DNA from: Ectocarpus siliculosus
Taxonomy: Eukaryota > Sar > Phaeophyceae > Ectocarpales > Ectocarpaceae
Direction of reading: 5' to 3'
NCBI GenBank assembly: GCA_000310025.1
Contig: FN649734.1
Span: 5,541,349-5,605,348 of the forward strand
Length of the DNA stretch: 64,000 nt
The position numbers and the translations under genes were made by a program. Below are positions 1 through 11,290 of this stretch, piece after piece (the stretch's first letter is position 1; the number at the start of each line of letters is the position of its first letter). The notes beneath the pieces are model-generated. The model worked only from the letters and a program-made list of their open reading frames with translations, ran no database searches and was not told where the DNA came from.

Positions 1-1091
1 CAACCCGTCTACTATGCCCTCCAGCTCACACCGAAGCTCCCGGAAAGTATAGACTGCCAGCTACGCAGACATTCGGATCACCCTGACCCCCGATCGCCCG
101 TTGACGTTTTGGGCTGCGGTGCCGGTGGAGCGCTTCTGGGGTTTGAAGGCCTGCTACGAGTGGACGTGACGCCCAATTTGGAGCAATCGTAAAGCTAGGA
201 ACTACCAAAACAACGAGAAGCCCACCAGCGTATGCTATATGCTGACTAGAAAAAGGCGACCGCCCGCACATTAGGCGGAACGGTCACCGGGTGATAAAGA
301 TGATGAACGAAAATGAGAAGGCGAGAGTAATTGGAGGTGGGAGGAATATGCGTCGTAGGGGGAAAATGACATCAACGATGGCATGTGAAGGGGAAAGGAA
401 CGAAAAAGGCCCGGTCGCTGGCGGAAATAGAAGGCGGGCGGGAAAGAAGGCTGGCGGCAAATGCCCGGCGGACGTAGGTACGTTGTGCCACTATCTCCAT
501 ATTTGTGTGTGATCCAAGGCTCCCCTTCGGGAGTTAGGTGTCTTGATCATAGTTGCCACGGTCGCATCGTTGCATCTCAAAACGTGATGACATCCCGGGG
601 GCGAGGCAAGACGACATCGTCATTGTCATCACGGTCACATCGTTGTATCTCAAACGGCATGACGTGCGAGTTAGTAAACTCCGGTTTTACGTACGACCTG
701 TTGAATTTTTCCTGGGATATAGCATCATGTGCGGGGTATTTTTTGTTCTCGCTGTGGCTTTTCGGGTTTGCGTGAATGTATGCATTTCGGCTAGTGAAAC
801 CTTTGATGCAGGTCCTACTGCTGCCATCCGCTCCATTTCATCACTCGCTCTTAGGTGTTCGTGTCGCCCATGGAAACAGGGATGGAGCTGTTGCTGGGTG
901 AGGGAAGAGTTCAGCAGCAACATGCACTTGATCAACAACAGCAGTTGCAGTAAAATATGGCTGGATAATGACCCTAACATACAGGAACAGAAGCCTCACC
1001 GTGCTCAAGGTACTGCATACTACTACTAGCAGCGTGCAGGGCTCTGGTTCTATGCCCACGCAAGTTTTTGTTCATCTGAACGTTTATTTTT
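1..1091. other. No supportable gene
   Basis: All frames are short and none shows a recognisable domain. A plus-strand frame open from the window edge to about base 190 could be the tail of a gene lying to the left, but nothing in it is diagnostic. A short tandem-like echo (the words CGGTCGCATCGTTG and CGGTCACATCGTTG, with ATGACATC nearby) occurs at 560-660. Confidence 0.5.
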
Positions 1092-1174
1092 AGGCCCCTG
1101 TGCCCTCCTACGGGGGCTACCGTGCCCCCCCACGGTAGTATGCATAGAACTGGGGACTTGTTAACCCAGGACCG
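1092..1174 (+). repeat. Paired-hairpin short repeat, copy 1
   Basis: An 83-bp unit whose second copy lies at 39,554-39,638. Each unit starts AGGCCCC, carries two adjacent inverted repeats (here the clearest is TACCGTG / CACGGTA around a C-run) and ends GTTAACCCAGGACCG. The two copies are about 80 percent alike over the whole unit and unlike in their flanks, so this is a dispersed element and not a segmental duplication. It carries no coding frame. A structured RNA, a miniature transposon or a foldback element are all possible. Confidence 0.7.
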
Positions 1175-2222
1175 CTCGCTGTTTCTCGCGATGTGTTCTC
1201 GCTCGTTTGGGCGGCTCTACGATGGTGTAACAAGGGCGGATCCAACCCTCGGGTGTGGCCTCTTTGGTGTACTTTGATGTACGATACGTTCGGAGGTAGA
1301 CGCGTTCTGCGTTAAAATGTTGGAGGTAGAATTGATCGGTTCCCGGAAACTGCGTGTCTAGAGTTATCTGGATCGAATATATCAATATTGGTGACTGCTG
1401 TTGCAGGCCGCGGCCATGAACCCTGAATATGTATAGCAGAGGTGCCGACCAGAAAATAATGCGGTTTGGTTTCTACAGAAGCAGTGGTTTTCAACGTTTT
1501 CAACGTTGTCGTGCTCCTTTTACCATATGGCTGATGTCCTTGCCTACAAACTACTCCAACACTCCGTCGGGCAAATGCACTACCCATCAAGAACACGCTC
1601 GGGTTAGTGCACCATGCACGAAAAACATTATCTCAGCGATAGAGAACAGACCGAAAAAGTTCCAAATAATTCCCACATAAATGTGGCTGTTCAACCCAGC
1701 TAGCTGCAGAATAGAATGCCGACAGCAGCACCTACACCAAACATAGTGGCATGCCTCAACGCGCCATGCCTAAAGTGGTACCACACGCCGTCCCTACAGC
1801 TGTTACACATATATGTACACACCACACACACCGAACGGTGTTTTGTGCATGAAGAATCAACAAAATAACACTACACTTAGAAGTCGCCCAATCGAATCGC
1901 GGTTTATAATTAGTCCAGAGCGGAGGGGTCCGAGGTGCCAAAGAAGGTGCGAACACGTGGTTTGGAGCGGTTCTGCCTGCGCCGGCAGCTCGGCCGGCGC
2001 TCGGCGCCCGGAGCCCTTGGCGACGGCATCTCACTGAGAGAGGGGGTTCCGCCGGCTCCGCGGACAGGGAGGCCGAGCGGCGCCCCCCGCGGCGGTTGCG
2101 GCGACGTGACGCTGTTGTGCGATTTTGAGAGTAGGCCCAATCCCGCCAGTTCGCTCTCGGGCGTCGCTGTGACGCCTGAGGGCCGAGCTTGAGCCTGCAC
2201 GAAAGTTCGTACCTCTATTGCC
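1175..2222. other. No gene seen; GC-rich pocket at 1,915-2,190
   Basis: The stretch holds no recognisable protein or RNA. About 1,915-2,190 is strongly GC- and CpG-rich compared with its surroundings, with open frames on both strands that look like by-products of base composition. It could be a promoter-type CpG pocket, but no gene starts convincingly beside it. Confidence 0.4.
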
Positions 2223-2945
2223 CTGGAGCGTTTAAAACATCTCTAGAGGTTCAAATTGGGCATGTATGTAAATCTTTATGGGTCGTTCCTAATATTTTCC
2301 TATCTTTCCCCCTAGATAAAGGTTACATTACCAACTCCCTGGAGACATTTTGGCTCGAATTTTCTCCAGAGGCTGTAAGAGAATTAATTCTAGGGATTTC
2401 GCTACGATACCCCAAAATTTTGTAGAGGAAAATAAAAGGTATACCGTAGACGATCCTGCACAATACCCTCTAGAGTTTGATTCTGAATATTTCCCTCTAG
2501 AGGCCTGGACTCTTGCACTGACCCACTGTGAAATCCTCTGGGACCCTGATTTGACCTCTAGAGGTACATTTCATGAGAAGGGAAGGTCTTTCAAGAAAGA
2601 TCTTTTACAGGTCACAAGAAATTAGTCCCCATAGAGATTGCGTTAACTAATGTTCTAGAGTGTTTTGGATGTTAATTACCTCTAGATGTACCACAATTCA
2701 AATTGTTGCTCTGGAGGATTTGAAACTGCAACCAACAATCTAGAGGTTCAGGTTGAGAATAACGTCTACATTCAATCTTCAACTATCCTCTAGAGGAGTT
2801 GTTTTGCAAACAATCGGGAGTAATTTGGAGGGGATTTTCCTCTGGAGATTCGTTTTCCTCTAGAGGTTTTTCGGGATCGACGTGATTGACCCTCCAGAGA
2901 TACGCTAACCCTCTACAGTTCTCTCGAGAGGGTTTATTTCCGATG
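2223..2945. repeat. Palindrome array A, word CCTCTAGAGG
   Basis: About 17 full or slightly mutated copies of the 10-bp palindrome CCTCTAGAGG lie 15-60 bp apart in otherwise AT-rich sequence. Clear copies are near 2,241, 2,467, 2,493, 2,555, 2,680, 2,740, 2,788 and 2,858. Variants such as CTCTGGAGG, CCTCCAGAG and CTCTCGAGAG lie between them. The DNA between words is not repeated, so this is not an ordinary tandem satellite. Minor open frames crossing it are not supported as genes. Confidence 0.8.
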
Positions 2946-4198
2946 TGGTATTTGTGTGCTACATGTCTAAATTTTGTTCTTCGTCTGCCGAACGCGGAAA
3001 GCACGACAGTTTGGACAGAGGGTCTGGGAGGCGGATTGATAACCTGCCGCCATGACAACTAGAAAGCGTTCACTGGATAAGTGGGAATATGCCTTGACAG
3101 CGTGAAGAAAACGGTTGATCTGTGGATATACGACACGGGATGTGGTGTATCCTGTGTAGGACACTGGTGCGCCTCTGTATATATAAATACTTCATAAAAG
3201 GAGTATAAGAACAGGAAGAAGGCAGTGTTGTACAACACACAAGGTTCCCCGGCAGGCGCGCTCGCCCTTAGGTTTGGGCTAAAAAAGAAGGGTGGTGCGT
3301 GAAGACTTTGTACAGCATACCAAGGGAACGAAGCTGGAAAAGAAGCTGGAAAAGACGATCCGACAAAATGTTGCGACATGACCTCAATTTTGCACGTCGT
3401 GCTTTCATCCAACCATTTGGGGAACATCTCATCGAGGAAAATTTGATTCTATCTCTTGAACTCTACTTGGAATAATGACGTCAACCATTGTCGTTCCAAC
3501 TTTCCGAACGATGGTATGCATATACCCAAAAGGCCAGAAAACAGTTGAATATATTGTTGAACTAAAGGGCAGCCTCTAGTTTTGCTCCGGTGGGGTATCC
3601 GGCGGTAGGCGGGTGTGTCCGACGCAGAGCCGTAGCAGACAGCGTGCAATGGTGCGTGCCTGGCGCGCTGATCTCCCTGACTGTTGTAGCCACACACATG
3701 TCGTACAATCTACATGATGTATCTATCATTTACACATGGACAAAAAACGCTTGCACGGAGACTACGTCACCTCAAATACATGATCTTCGTTGGACACAAC
3801 AGTTTGATCACAAGCAAGCATGGCGTCCACAATCAATATGTGGTTGATGAGTTTACGTTATCCCACAACGCCTTGTCCAATGCCCTCCGCGATTCTTTAG
3901 AGTTGACAGTTCCGTGCGTAGATTCGCCCTTGTGCACGAGATCTATGCGTACTTGACGGTGCTGTAACTCGCACCGGCGTTCGAGTCTCGAGCTCGCGAC
4001 AAGGGTGTTGTGATCGAGAGACTAGCTCGTTCCAGTGGGCGAAGACCGGCGAAACAAATAGTCTAAGGGCGACCGCAGACTGATGCACCGAAAACAGTCA
4101 CCTTAGTTTTTGCGTGCAATAATAGTTGAAATTTTCGTCTCAGGGGGCAGGTGTAATTGTATGTATCTCTACAAGTACTCTATTGCGCCCCCGCGGCC
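2946..4198. other. No gene seen
   Basis: Only short frames occur on either strand, without domains, splice-consistent exon chains or notable repeats. A direct repeat of GAAGCTGGAAAAGA at 3,330-3,355 is the only local structure noticed. Confidence 0.5.
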
Positions 4199-4957
4199 TT
4201 AGACACAAGTGTTGGGGCCCGCTGCCTCAGATGGAAGTACTTTCGGTAGTATGTCGCATGGCAAGGGATCAGGGCGAGACCCACGCGGTGGGGTCGGCGA
4301 AACAAAGTAGTTTTTGCTAATCAACTGGAATCCGTGGGGTGGGGCTGGTACTTCTCCGGCAGTGGTTGGTGGCCCATTACATATCCATGAATGGGGGTGA
4401 TCGCGGGTGTGGAGAAGATGGATACTACCTTGTCTCCGGCAGGCCGTTTCCAGAAGAAGTGGCTCTGCCCCCCCAAGAACGCACCTACGGTGGGTTTGCA
4501 GTCCCGCGCATTGCAGGTGAAGGTTCCACCTGGCCAGCTTCGCTGGCAGCTGTTCGGGGGAGCTGTGTGGACACCGCTTGATTGAAACCGCAAAGACCCA
4601 CTGTTTCCCGGTGGGCACTCCTACGTCCGTGGCGTGCAGGGTGGCATTCTCGGCGAAGCACCGAGCCTGCTCCAAGGCCGGTCGCAGGCGGTCCTTCCTC
4701 GCCGGTGTCCTGAAGAATCCCGCCGGGCACTCCAGGAGCAGTAGCTGCGCTCTCGAGGTGGAGGTGTCCCCGACGGGGGCGGTCTGTTTGGCCCCCGTTT
4801 CCCCGTAGCGGTGACGATCGTAGTGTCGGTCGACGTTGCCGATTAGGACTAACCCTAAGGGGCAGACAACAAGCGGAGTTCCGACTAGGTGGACGTCTTT
4901 ACTCCAGCGGTTGCTGGGTCGCGATTTCTTCGGAAAGTACCATGAGTCGGCAAGCAC
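4199..4957 (-). pseudogene. Decayed C5-cytosine DNA methyltransferase-like fragment
   Basis: The fragment resembles the central to C-terminal part of C5 DNA methyltransferases, which methylate cytosine in DNA. Reading on the minus strand, a stretch 'LLLLECPAGFF' sits where the family has its ENV motif, followed after about 40 residues by 'ATDVGVPTGKQWVFAV', the position of the usual GVPQxRxR motif. A further segment near 4,490-4,330 reads 'PTVGAFLGG', then 'HGYVMG' and 'YQPHPTD', like the C-terminal recognition-end segments of algal members. The catalytic PCQ motif is not seen, the ENV and RxR motifs are degraded, and the parts do not lie in one continuous frame, so it is broken. It is GC-rich like host DNA and abuts the AT-rich virus fossil. 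Origin may be host gene, retroelement cargo or virus; the sequence does not decide. Confidence 0.5.
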
Positions 4958-5842
4958 GCGTGACTTTTGTCTTCATCGCGTTCAAAGGACCCTCCTCGTT
5001 GTTTTGTGTTTCTTAGTGAGAAGATTGGTTAGGGTTAGATAGGCATTGCGAATTTTTCCCACCAATGTTTAGTTTGTTGCTCATTGAATTAAAAAAAAAA
5101 AAGAAACATGTATGTTTTTTGGAGCAACCTGAACGCCACAACAAAAATTGAACTCGCATTTTGACGTCAATGTACTTGTCACGACACCCCGGGACAAGAA
5201 TTTCCCAGGACTTGGAAGGCTGGTATTTTTCACCGACTGCACGTCACGCAAACCGAGAGCTATCTGTATTTCAAACCTAGAAATGATGGACTACTTGGAA
5301 GACAAACACAGCTCGGAATTCTCGTGACCCAGATGAGGACCAGCTGTTTCCTGAAAAACTCTTCGCATGGATTGGATAGAGCAGTTTTGCGAAAAGATTA
5401 TTTGACCCTCTGGAATAAAATCCTCATAGTTTTGGGCGTTCGACGAGTAAACGAGTGAACCGTGAAGGATGGATCGATGGCCATTTAAAACTTGATTCGC
5501 CTGTCGTTCTCGTCTGTACGTGTTGAAAGATGTCACCTTTTCCAGTCACGAACGCCCTCCAATTTTTGTCTACCTCTCCCTGGGCAAGGTGTTGACACAA
5601 AGGGTGCGAGCGCTTACAAAAGTCACCGTTGTCATCCCTGTGCTTAGGACTGGTCTCGTTGCGATGTTTCTTTCAAAGTCGGCATGTTGTCTTGTTCCGA
5701 TTGCTCTCTGATTGGCGAAACAACATATATATGTAAGGAGAGTGCAAACACGTTTTTTTCGTTTGCCCTTCATGTTCACAACAACGTAGAGAAGCAGACG
5801 ATAATCTCAAGGAGCAATCCCAATCTTCAACAAGTCGACACG

Positions 5843-6130
5843 ATGCAAGTTTTGCCCACATTGAAATCTCACCATTTCATAAGATCGTTAGGGGAAACAT
5901 CGAAGGTAATCGAACTGGATGTTCAAGAGCTGTCCGAAGCCAGACTTCATCAAATCCTCAACCAACCCAATCTATCTTTCGACAGATACGTGAGCGAAGA
6001 CGATCGGAACAAAGTTTTTGAAGAAGTAACTAAGTTTGCCAATGACAGGGTAAATGTATTCTTGTCAAAATCTTCTCGAAAATTGAAGCGAAAAAATGAC
6101 GAAAGCGATTGCAGAAAAAAAAAACTCTAG
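5843..6130 (+). CDS. Small unrecognised protein of the virus fossil
   Basis: An open frame of 95 residues if read from the ATG at 5,843, or longer from an upstream start. It has an acidic to neutral middle (contains 'SFDRYVSEDDRNKVFEEV') and a strongly basic tail ending in KKK. An AT-rich box (ACATATATATGTAAG) lies about 120 bp upstream. No family was recognised. It is one of the few frames in the block that could be whole. Confidence 0.35.
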   Translation: MQVLPTLKSHHFIRSLGETSKVIELDVQELSEARLHQILNQPNLSFDRYVSEDDRNKVFEEVTKFANDRVNVFLSKSSRKLKRKNDESDCRKKKL

Positions 6131-6529
6131 AACTCGATCATGTGTTCTGAACACATAGGGAAGAAACATTGGTTTCTCGACGACGTCATCCAGATAATGA
6201 TGTTTTTGAATTCTGAGGAGTAATGAAGTTTGCTCCGTACTTCTCTCTCAGCCTTCTTCGGGTTCATTTGGAATATTCACCCCAAAATGCCATTTTTCTA
6301 CTGAAATATTTTTAACAGGAAAGATCGTGTCGACGTGAGTGTCTCCTCGTGTGTCCACATCGACTTCAGATCCCGACTTGGATACTTTTCGAAAACAAAA
6401 TTTCAAAACGAATGGGGTTCTTGAGTCCACCGGACGAACCCTGTACAACAACACGAGACTTCCCGTTAGAATCACCACAGGTTCGGGAAGACTTGTCCGG
6501 AGTTATTTTGAGTTCGCCTCTGATTGTGC

Positions 6530-8520
6530 TCAAATATTTAACGACGTCGTCGAGTTGATCAGTCGTGCACAATTGTTGAAGTTGTCATCTCCTCGTTTTC
6601 TGGAGCTAGGTTTTCTGGGATGCTGTGGGACAGGTCCTCGAAGGTCACGCCGTTTACGTTTAAGTCGTCGTCGTCCACTAATCCTTTTTTCGGGACTCTC
6701 GGGCTCTTCTCGCTCTTTGATCGTGTGATCCAGATTTGTCGAGCCCTTTCCTCGTCCTTGTTTTTCTTTTCTATGTTTACCGAGCTCTTGTAGCATGGTT
6801 CCGTCTCGGTCTCGAAATACTTCCGCTACTAGCTCTACCAGCAGACCCTCCCGCAGCCTTTTATTATTTTTGCCGAGCGCATCATCTATTCGCCTTCGAT
6901 TGAATGTAACGCATGTCTTTTCCCCCTCGACGCAGAGACCGGCGTAGTTGATGGAGTAAGTCTTGGACACTAAGTGGATCAATTCGAGGTTGATTCGAGT
7001 TCCGTTTCGAACCTGTCGAGTCTGAACTTCGTAGACTGCGCCATGCGTTATAAAAAAAGCTTCTCACCTGAAAGAGTACATACAATTATCAGTAGGCTTC
7101 GGCGTACACTTGGACTACGGGTTCAATCAACTTCGCAGACATGCCAAACGTTTCGACGTATTCTTCGTGTACCCTGTTTTGCAGCAACTCGACCATCTTT
7201 CCGAGTGATCGGGCACTTTGTTGCCACCTTTGAACGCTTGTCTTGCAGCAGGCTCGGCCCCGCTTCCAATCTCCCTCTGCTTTAAGTCAATCGAGATGGA
7301 CTTTTGGGATTATTCCAAAACGCCTTAGAAAACCGACAACATTCTCGATATTTTTCCCGTCGGGTAAACAATCGCCCCTCTTTCTGAACACGTGGCAAGC
7401 CTCTTGCAGAGGGTTTCGAGGACGTCGACCCTCACACATGCGGGTACGAGCAATAAAATCTTCTAGAGAACTAGCTTCAAGACGTCTATCTGCGTCACAC
7501 CGGTGTCTCGGCACAGGTCACCCGTGAGAGACACGATTGCCTCGTGTGCACTGCAGAGGTCTTCTGCCTCGAACACTACGAGGTCGTCGGTCTTCGAAGA
7601 TTCGTGAAGCTCCCGACAAACTCTGACGATCATATCGATGACCTCTTCCATCGACATTAGATTTCCACCGGACTCCTCGAGTATCGCTTCGAGTTGTTTA
7701 AGTTCTGCCTTGTTACCGCGTGGACGCCGTGGTGATCTGTGTTTTGTTTCCTCCCCCGATCTGGTCGTGGTTGTCCTTATTGGCGTTTACATTTTCGGGA
7801 GTGTTCGTCGTGGTCGGAACTTTCATTCGCGTTACACGCGTTTGTATGTTGGTCTGCATACGAAACATGTCGAGGATATCGGGTGCATCAGACGTCGCTT
7901 CTGCGACGGGTTTTATGTTCGTGTTTTCGAAAGAACAGCCAGAAAAAGAGCGTAACAGTTCCGTTGCCGAGGTGCAGACCGTCATCACATGCGAACACTT
8001 GATGGGCGATCCTCGTCGATCTTTCTTCATAACCGGATAATTCTTGGTGTCGATGAAGTTGCCCGCCCTATCCGACTTTATTATCTAAGTCAGGACACTT
8101 CGACGCTCTCTGGTGGCGGTCAGTGCCACTTTTTCGTGCGAAAGCAAGTATGGGAGGACCCCCCTGGCGTAAACGTCGCCAATGTGAACTATGTTGCCCG
8201 ATGTCGGCGACTCCAATTTCATGGACTCCAATTTTTCTGTTTCTGAGCGTTTTAGGTCCCGCCCGGTAGTGGTCGGTGACCGCCTCAGAACCGACGTACT
8301 TCCGCTTGATTCTGGACGCAACGCTTGGCTTGACGACAAGATGTATTCGAAAGTGTGTTTCGGTACAATAGTCTCAGGGTCAAGACGAGGACCAAAAGGC
8401 TCACAGAGCACTTGAGTACCCTCACAATATCCGACCAGGAATAGTTTTTTGGCCGACGGTAGTTTTCGGGGTTGAGTTTGTTTCCAAATTTCATTTTGTT
8501 ACAGCATTGCATGGTTCGCT
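6530..8520 (-). pseudogene. Unrecognised gene cluster of the virus fossil
   Basis: Overlapping minus-strand frames cover this stretch almost without a gap and look like the remains of one or a few viral genes transcribed leftward. Segments with normal protein composition include one around 8.3 kb ('PETIVPKHTFEYILSS'), one around 7.6 kb that is acidic and Cys-containing ('EEVIDMIVRVCREL'), and one around 6.6-6.9 kb ending in a long Lys/Arg-rich region ('GRRRLKRKRRDLRG'). No domain was identified. It is broken, with several interruptions. Confidence 0.35.
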
Positions 8521-9223
8521 CAAATGAGCATATTGCAAGCTTATCAATCTGGCCTCGTTCGCAAGCTCAGGGCGACATACCTCTCTTGTCTTCGCGTCAC
8601 ATCGTCACGACATTCCTCTCCTGTCTCCGCATCACTATTAGGTGATATATTATACAATAATTCGGAAGAAAGCTAGTTGTCAACGTCCGGATTCTGAACA
8701 GACAAGGTAATGTCTTTCCATGACCTTGTCTTGTTGGCGAGTTGCATTTAATGTATATCGTTTACTCGCAAAAGATACGATACCTTCAAGGGTGCGTTGA
8801 TATCGCCCAAACAAGGAATGGCGGGGTTCGCAACGTATTCCCGGAAAAATTGCAGCATCTCCGGCAGCTATTTTCGCACAATCCTGTTTGTGGCCTAGGC
8901 TTGAAAAAATTCAATCGTAACGCTCCGATGTGAAATTAATGTCGGTCTGGGTACAGCAGTTTATGGTCCTATTCGTCATGAAGCTGCATCCGTCTTCATC
9001 ATTGACAATCGGGGTCCTGAAAGTTTGTGGGGAGTCGACGCATTGAAAGTTAGGACGACCGGGAAAGATAATACTATCCTGCAGCGCCCTTCATTTTGTG
9101 CGACTAGATATGATCCGACTTCTTCCCAGGTAGAGTGGTCGAAAACGTAGGACAAGAACTGTTTCATTAATTACCCCGAAGGGATTCTACATTGCCACAC
9201 GCGCTAGCCGGCATCCTACCAAT

Positions 9224-9583
9224 CTAACTAGTTAATAGATCTGGGGAGGGCTCGACCACACTCACCACAAGGATCGCCCCAAAGTTATCATCAACAATCA
9301 AATTCATCCAACCTCGGCATCTTTCTGGCTCCACCCCCGATGCTACCATCACCTCTCTTCCTCTTCCCCTTCCTCGTGTTGGTCGCGGAAACCGCCGAAA
9401 AACTTTCGTTATCGTCTTCCTCGGAATCATCCTGATCCTTTTCCTCGAGCCTCTCGAGAATCTAGGCGAAGGCTCGAACCGTCGTTCCCTCCGTGATGAC
9501 GGAACCATTGGGCAACGTTCCATAGCTGTTGCGGCTTTGCGGAATCGCACTATTTCCGCCGCGAAATGGTAAATCCGCAACAC
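9224..9583 (-). CDS. Arg-rich hypothetical frame
   Basis: An open minus frame of 119 residues rich in Arg and Pro, without a recognisable domain. It lies at the left edge of a GC-rich island inside the virus fossil, so its openness may only reflect base composition. Confidence 0.15.
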   Translation of the reverse strand: MLRIYHFAAEIVRFRKAATAMERCPMVPSSRRERRFEPSPRFSRGSRKRIRMIPRKTITKVFRRFPRPTRGRGRGREVMVASGVEPERCRGWMNLIVDDNFGAILVVSVVEPSPDLLTS

Positions 9584-10645
9584 GTCACGGGGTCTCTGTT
9601 GCGGCTTTCCGCAACAAGAGAGTTAGAGAGCGCACATATTTTCGCCGTAGGAGAAAATATTTGTGCGGCACTTGATGTGTCGCCGTGATTCTAGAAATGT
9701 TTTTTGGGTCCTTTTGTTTTTGGTACGAAGGAACATTTAGAAGCGAGACGATTCCAGAAATGGGTTCAAACACGGCAAAAATGTTGGCACGAGAGGAGAC
9801 AAGAGAGCACAGAACACAGAAAAAAAACAAAAAAACAGAAAATACTCAAGGGAGGGGTGTACTTGCCCATTTTACACCCACGGTGCCCCTTTTTGAATGG
9901 GCAATTGAACGCGGCTGCTGTTTTTGGGCACACAAGCCAGCTGCGGACGCAGCTAGCTACTACTACGCAGCAGACAGCGGTCCGCGCGGACACGCTACAG
10001 CATGTCAACCTCTCAAGGAACAGGAGAGAGCCCTATCGCGTTAGAAGATGGCTGCAGCTAGCGCAGACAATGTTTTGGATGTGACGCGCCAGATTGCAGC
10101 CCGTAGTCTGTCGACGGCTTTTGTTCTACCACTAGTACTGCGGTAGCAACGGCAATATTTTGTTGTTGGTTGTTGTTGCGTCGTGTTTCCTCACGTGTAA
10201 TTTTGTTGTTTGTGTTGTTGGTGTGTAATGTCTCTGTCCTGCTCATGTCCCCATGTCATTCTAATATTTTAAGTGCGAACAAAACCAAGAACAAACACAA
10301 TAAAACATCCTCGTCCCTCGTCCCAACAATTGACACTGAGTGAGTTGATTTTGAATGATTTCTGCAACACTGCTTTGAATATCAATCATTGTGATGTAAA
10401 CACTCTCCCTATATATATAAACAATTTTGAGCTGTTTTTGAATAATTTTCTGCATGTATTACGTCGAATACTGCCAAAACGTTTGCCTCCGGCGGCCCTC
10501 CGGGGCCCCTACGCGGGGCCCCTACGCGGGGGGCGCCCTCCCGGGGGGCCCCTGCGGGGGGCTGGCTGCCGCAACACGCCTTCCGCATCTTGTTGCGGCA
10601 AACTGCGGTTGCCGCACTTGACGCCTGCGGCGTAAATGGAACGCG
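9525..10645. repeat. GC-rich island flanked by GTTGCGGC/GCCGCAAC words
   Basis: Both edges of this stretch (about 9,529-9,670 and 10,560-10,615) carry several copies of GTTGCGGC and its complement GCCGCAAC, while the interior differs from the fossil around it. Near 10,490-10,570 there is a cluster of GGGGCCCC palindromes. It looks like later-arrived host repeat DNA inside the virus fossil, but no clear terminal inverted repeats or target duplication could be fixed. Confidence 0.4.
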
Positions 10646-10714
10646 GCCATTGGGTATACGTTTTCCGACTTCATGTCCATCTCGAACTACGCTTGTCCAT
10701 TCAAATCATATCCC

Positions 10715-11239
10715 TCAAGTACCCATGGAGTACGACAGGCTAATCATGCAGTACACAACAAGATTGAAAACAAATGACGGCAAACAAAAGCAACTGACAA
10801 ATACTTCAGATGCATCACACATCATCGCCTGCCCCCTATCTCCGACCATCCGGCGAATGGCATCTCCGTGATCTTCGCAAAGGGGGCACATGAACTTGCC
10901 GTCGGGTCGCCGCCATCTGATTAGATTGGCCTCGGTTACCACGGGGCCATACGCTCCCGGCCATCTGTTTCTGGACATGAGCCCATTCTCCTGCATTTTT
11001 CCGTGGGCGTGGAAATTCCGTCTGTGTTCGTGGAAAAGCACGAAGTTTGAGACGACCTTGTCGTCCACGGCTAGCTTCCCGAGGGGGTATGCCTCGAACT
11101 GGTAGTCCATTAATAAGTGAGCCTTCGTGTCCGTCACGTTGACGCCCCCCGCTTCGTTTGCCACAACGTAAGACATCGGGAGAGATGATGAGTATTTAGT
11201 CGCCTCATAAGAATAGGGAGAGAACAGAGTGAAGATCAC
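10715..11239 (-). CDS. Unrecognised 174-residue frame with a CPLC motif
   Basis: This is the longest uninterrupted frame of the virus fossil. It has ordinary soluble-protein composition through residue ~140 (segments 'HLLMDYQFEAYPLGKLAVDD' and 'MCPLCEDHGDAIRRMVGDR'), with a single CxxC that could bind metal. The last ~25 residues are hydrophobic and of different character, so the original end may lie earlier. No family was recognised. It lies just right of the GC-rich island and is transcribed leftward like most frames nearby. Confidence 0.35.
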   Translation of the reverse strand: MIFTLFSPYSYEATKYSSSLPMSYVVANEAGGVNVTDTKAHLLMDYQFEAYPLGKLAVDDKVVSNFVLFHEHRRNFHAHGKMQENGLMSRNRWPGAYGPVVTEANLIRWRRPDGKFMCPLCEDHGDAIRRMVGDRGQAMMCDASEVFVSCFCLPSFVFNLVVYCMISLSYSMGT

Positions 11240-11290
11240 GGCGGGTATTGGAGTCGCGCGAAAAACAAAATGTTAAAAACAAAAATACGA

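Noticed and set aside
1915-2190. GC-rich pocket as a possible rRNA piece
   Set aside because: No conserved rRNA core sequence could be recognised, and the GC-rich words do not fit 18S or 28S segments known to me.
9165-9237. tRNA-like segment on the minus strand (D-arm-like GGTAGGATGC, acceptor-like ATTAA/TTAAT ends)
   Set aside because: The length is about right, but the anticodon stem does not pair properly and there is no T-arm with a TTCRANNC loop.
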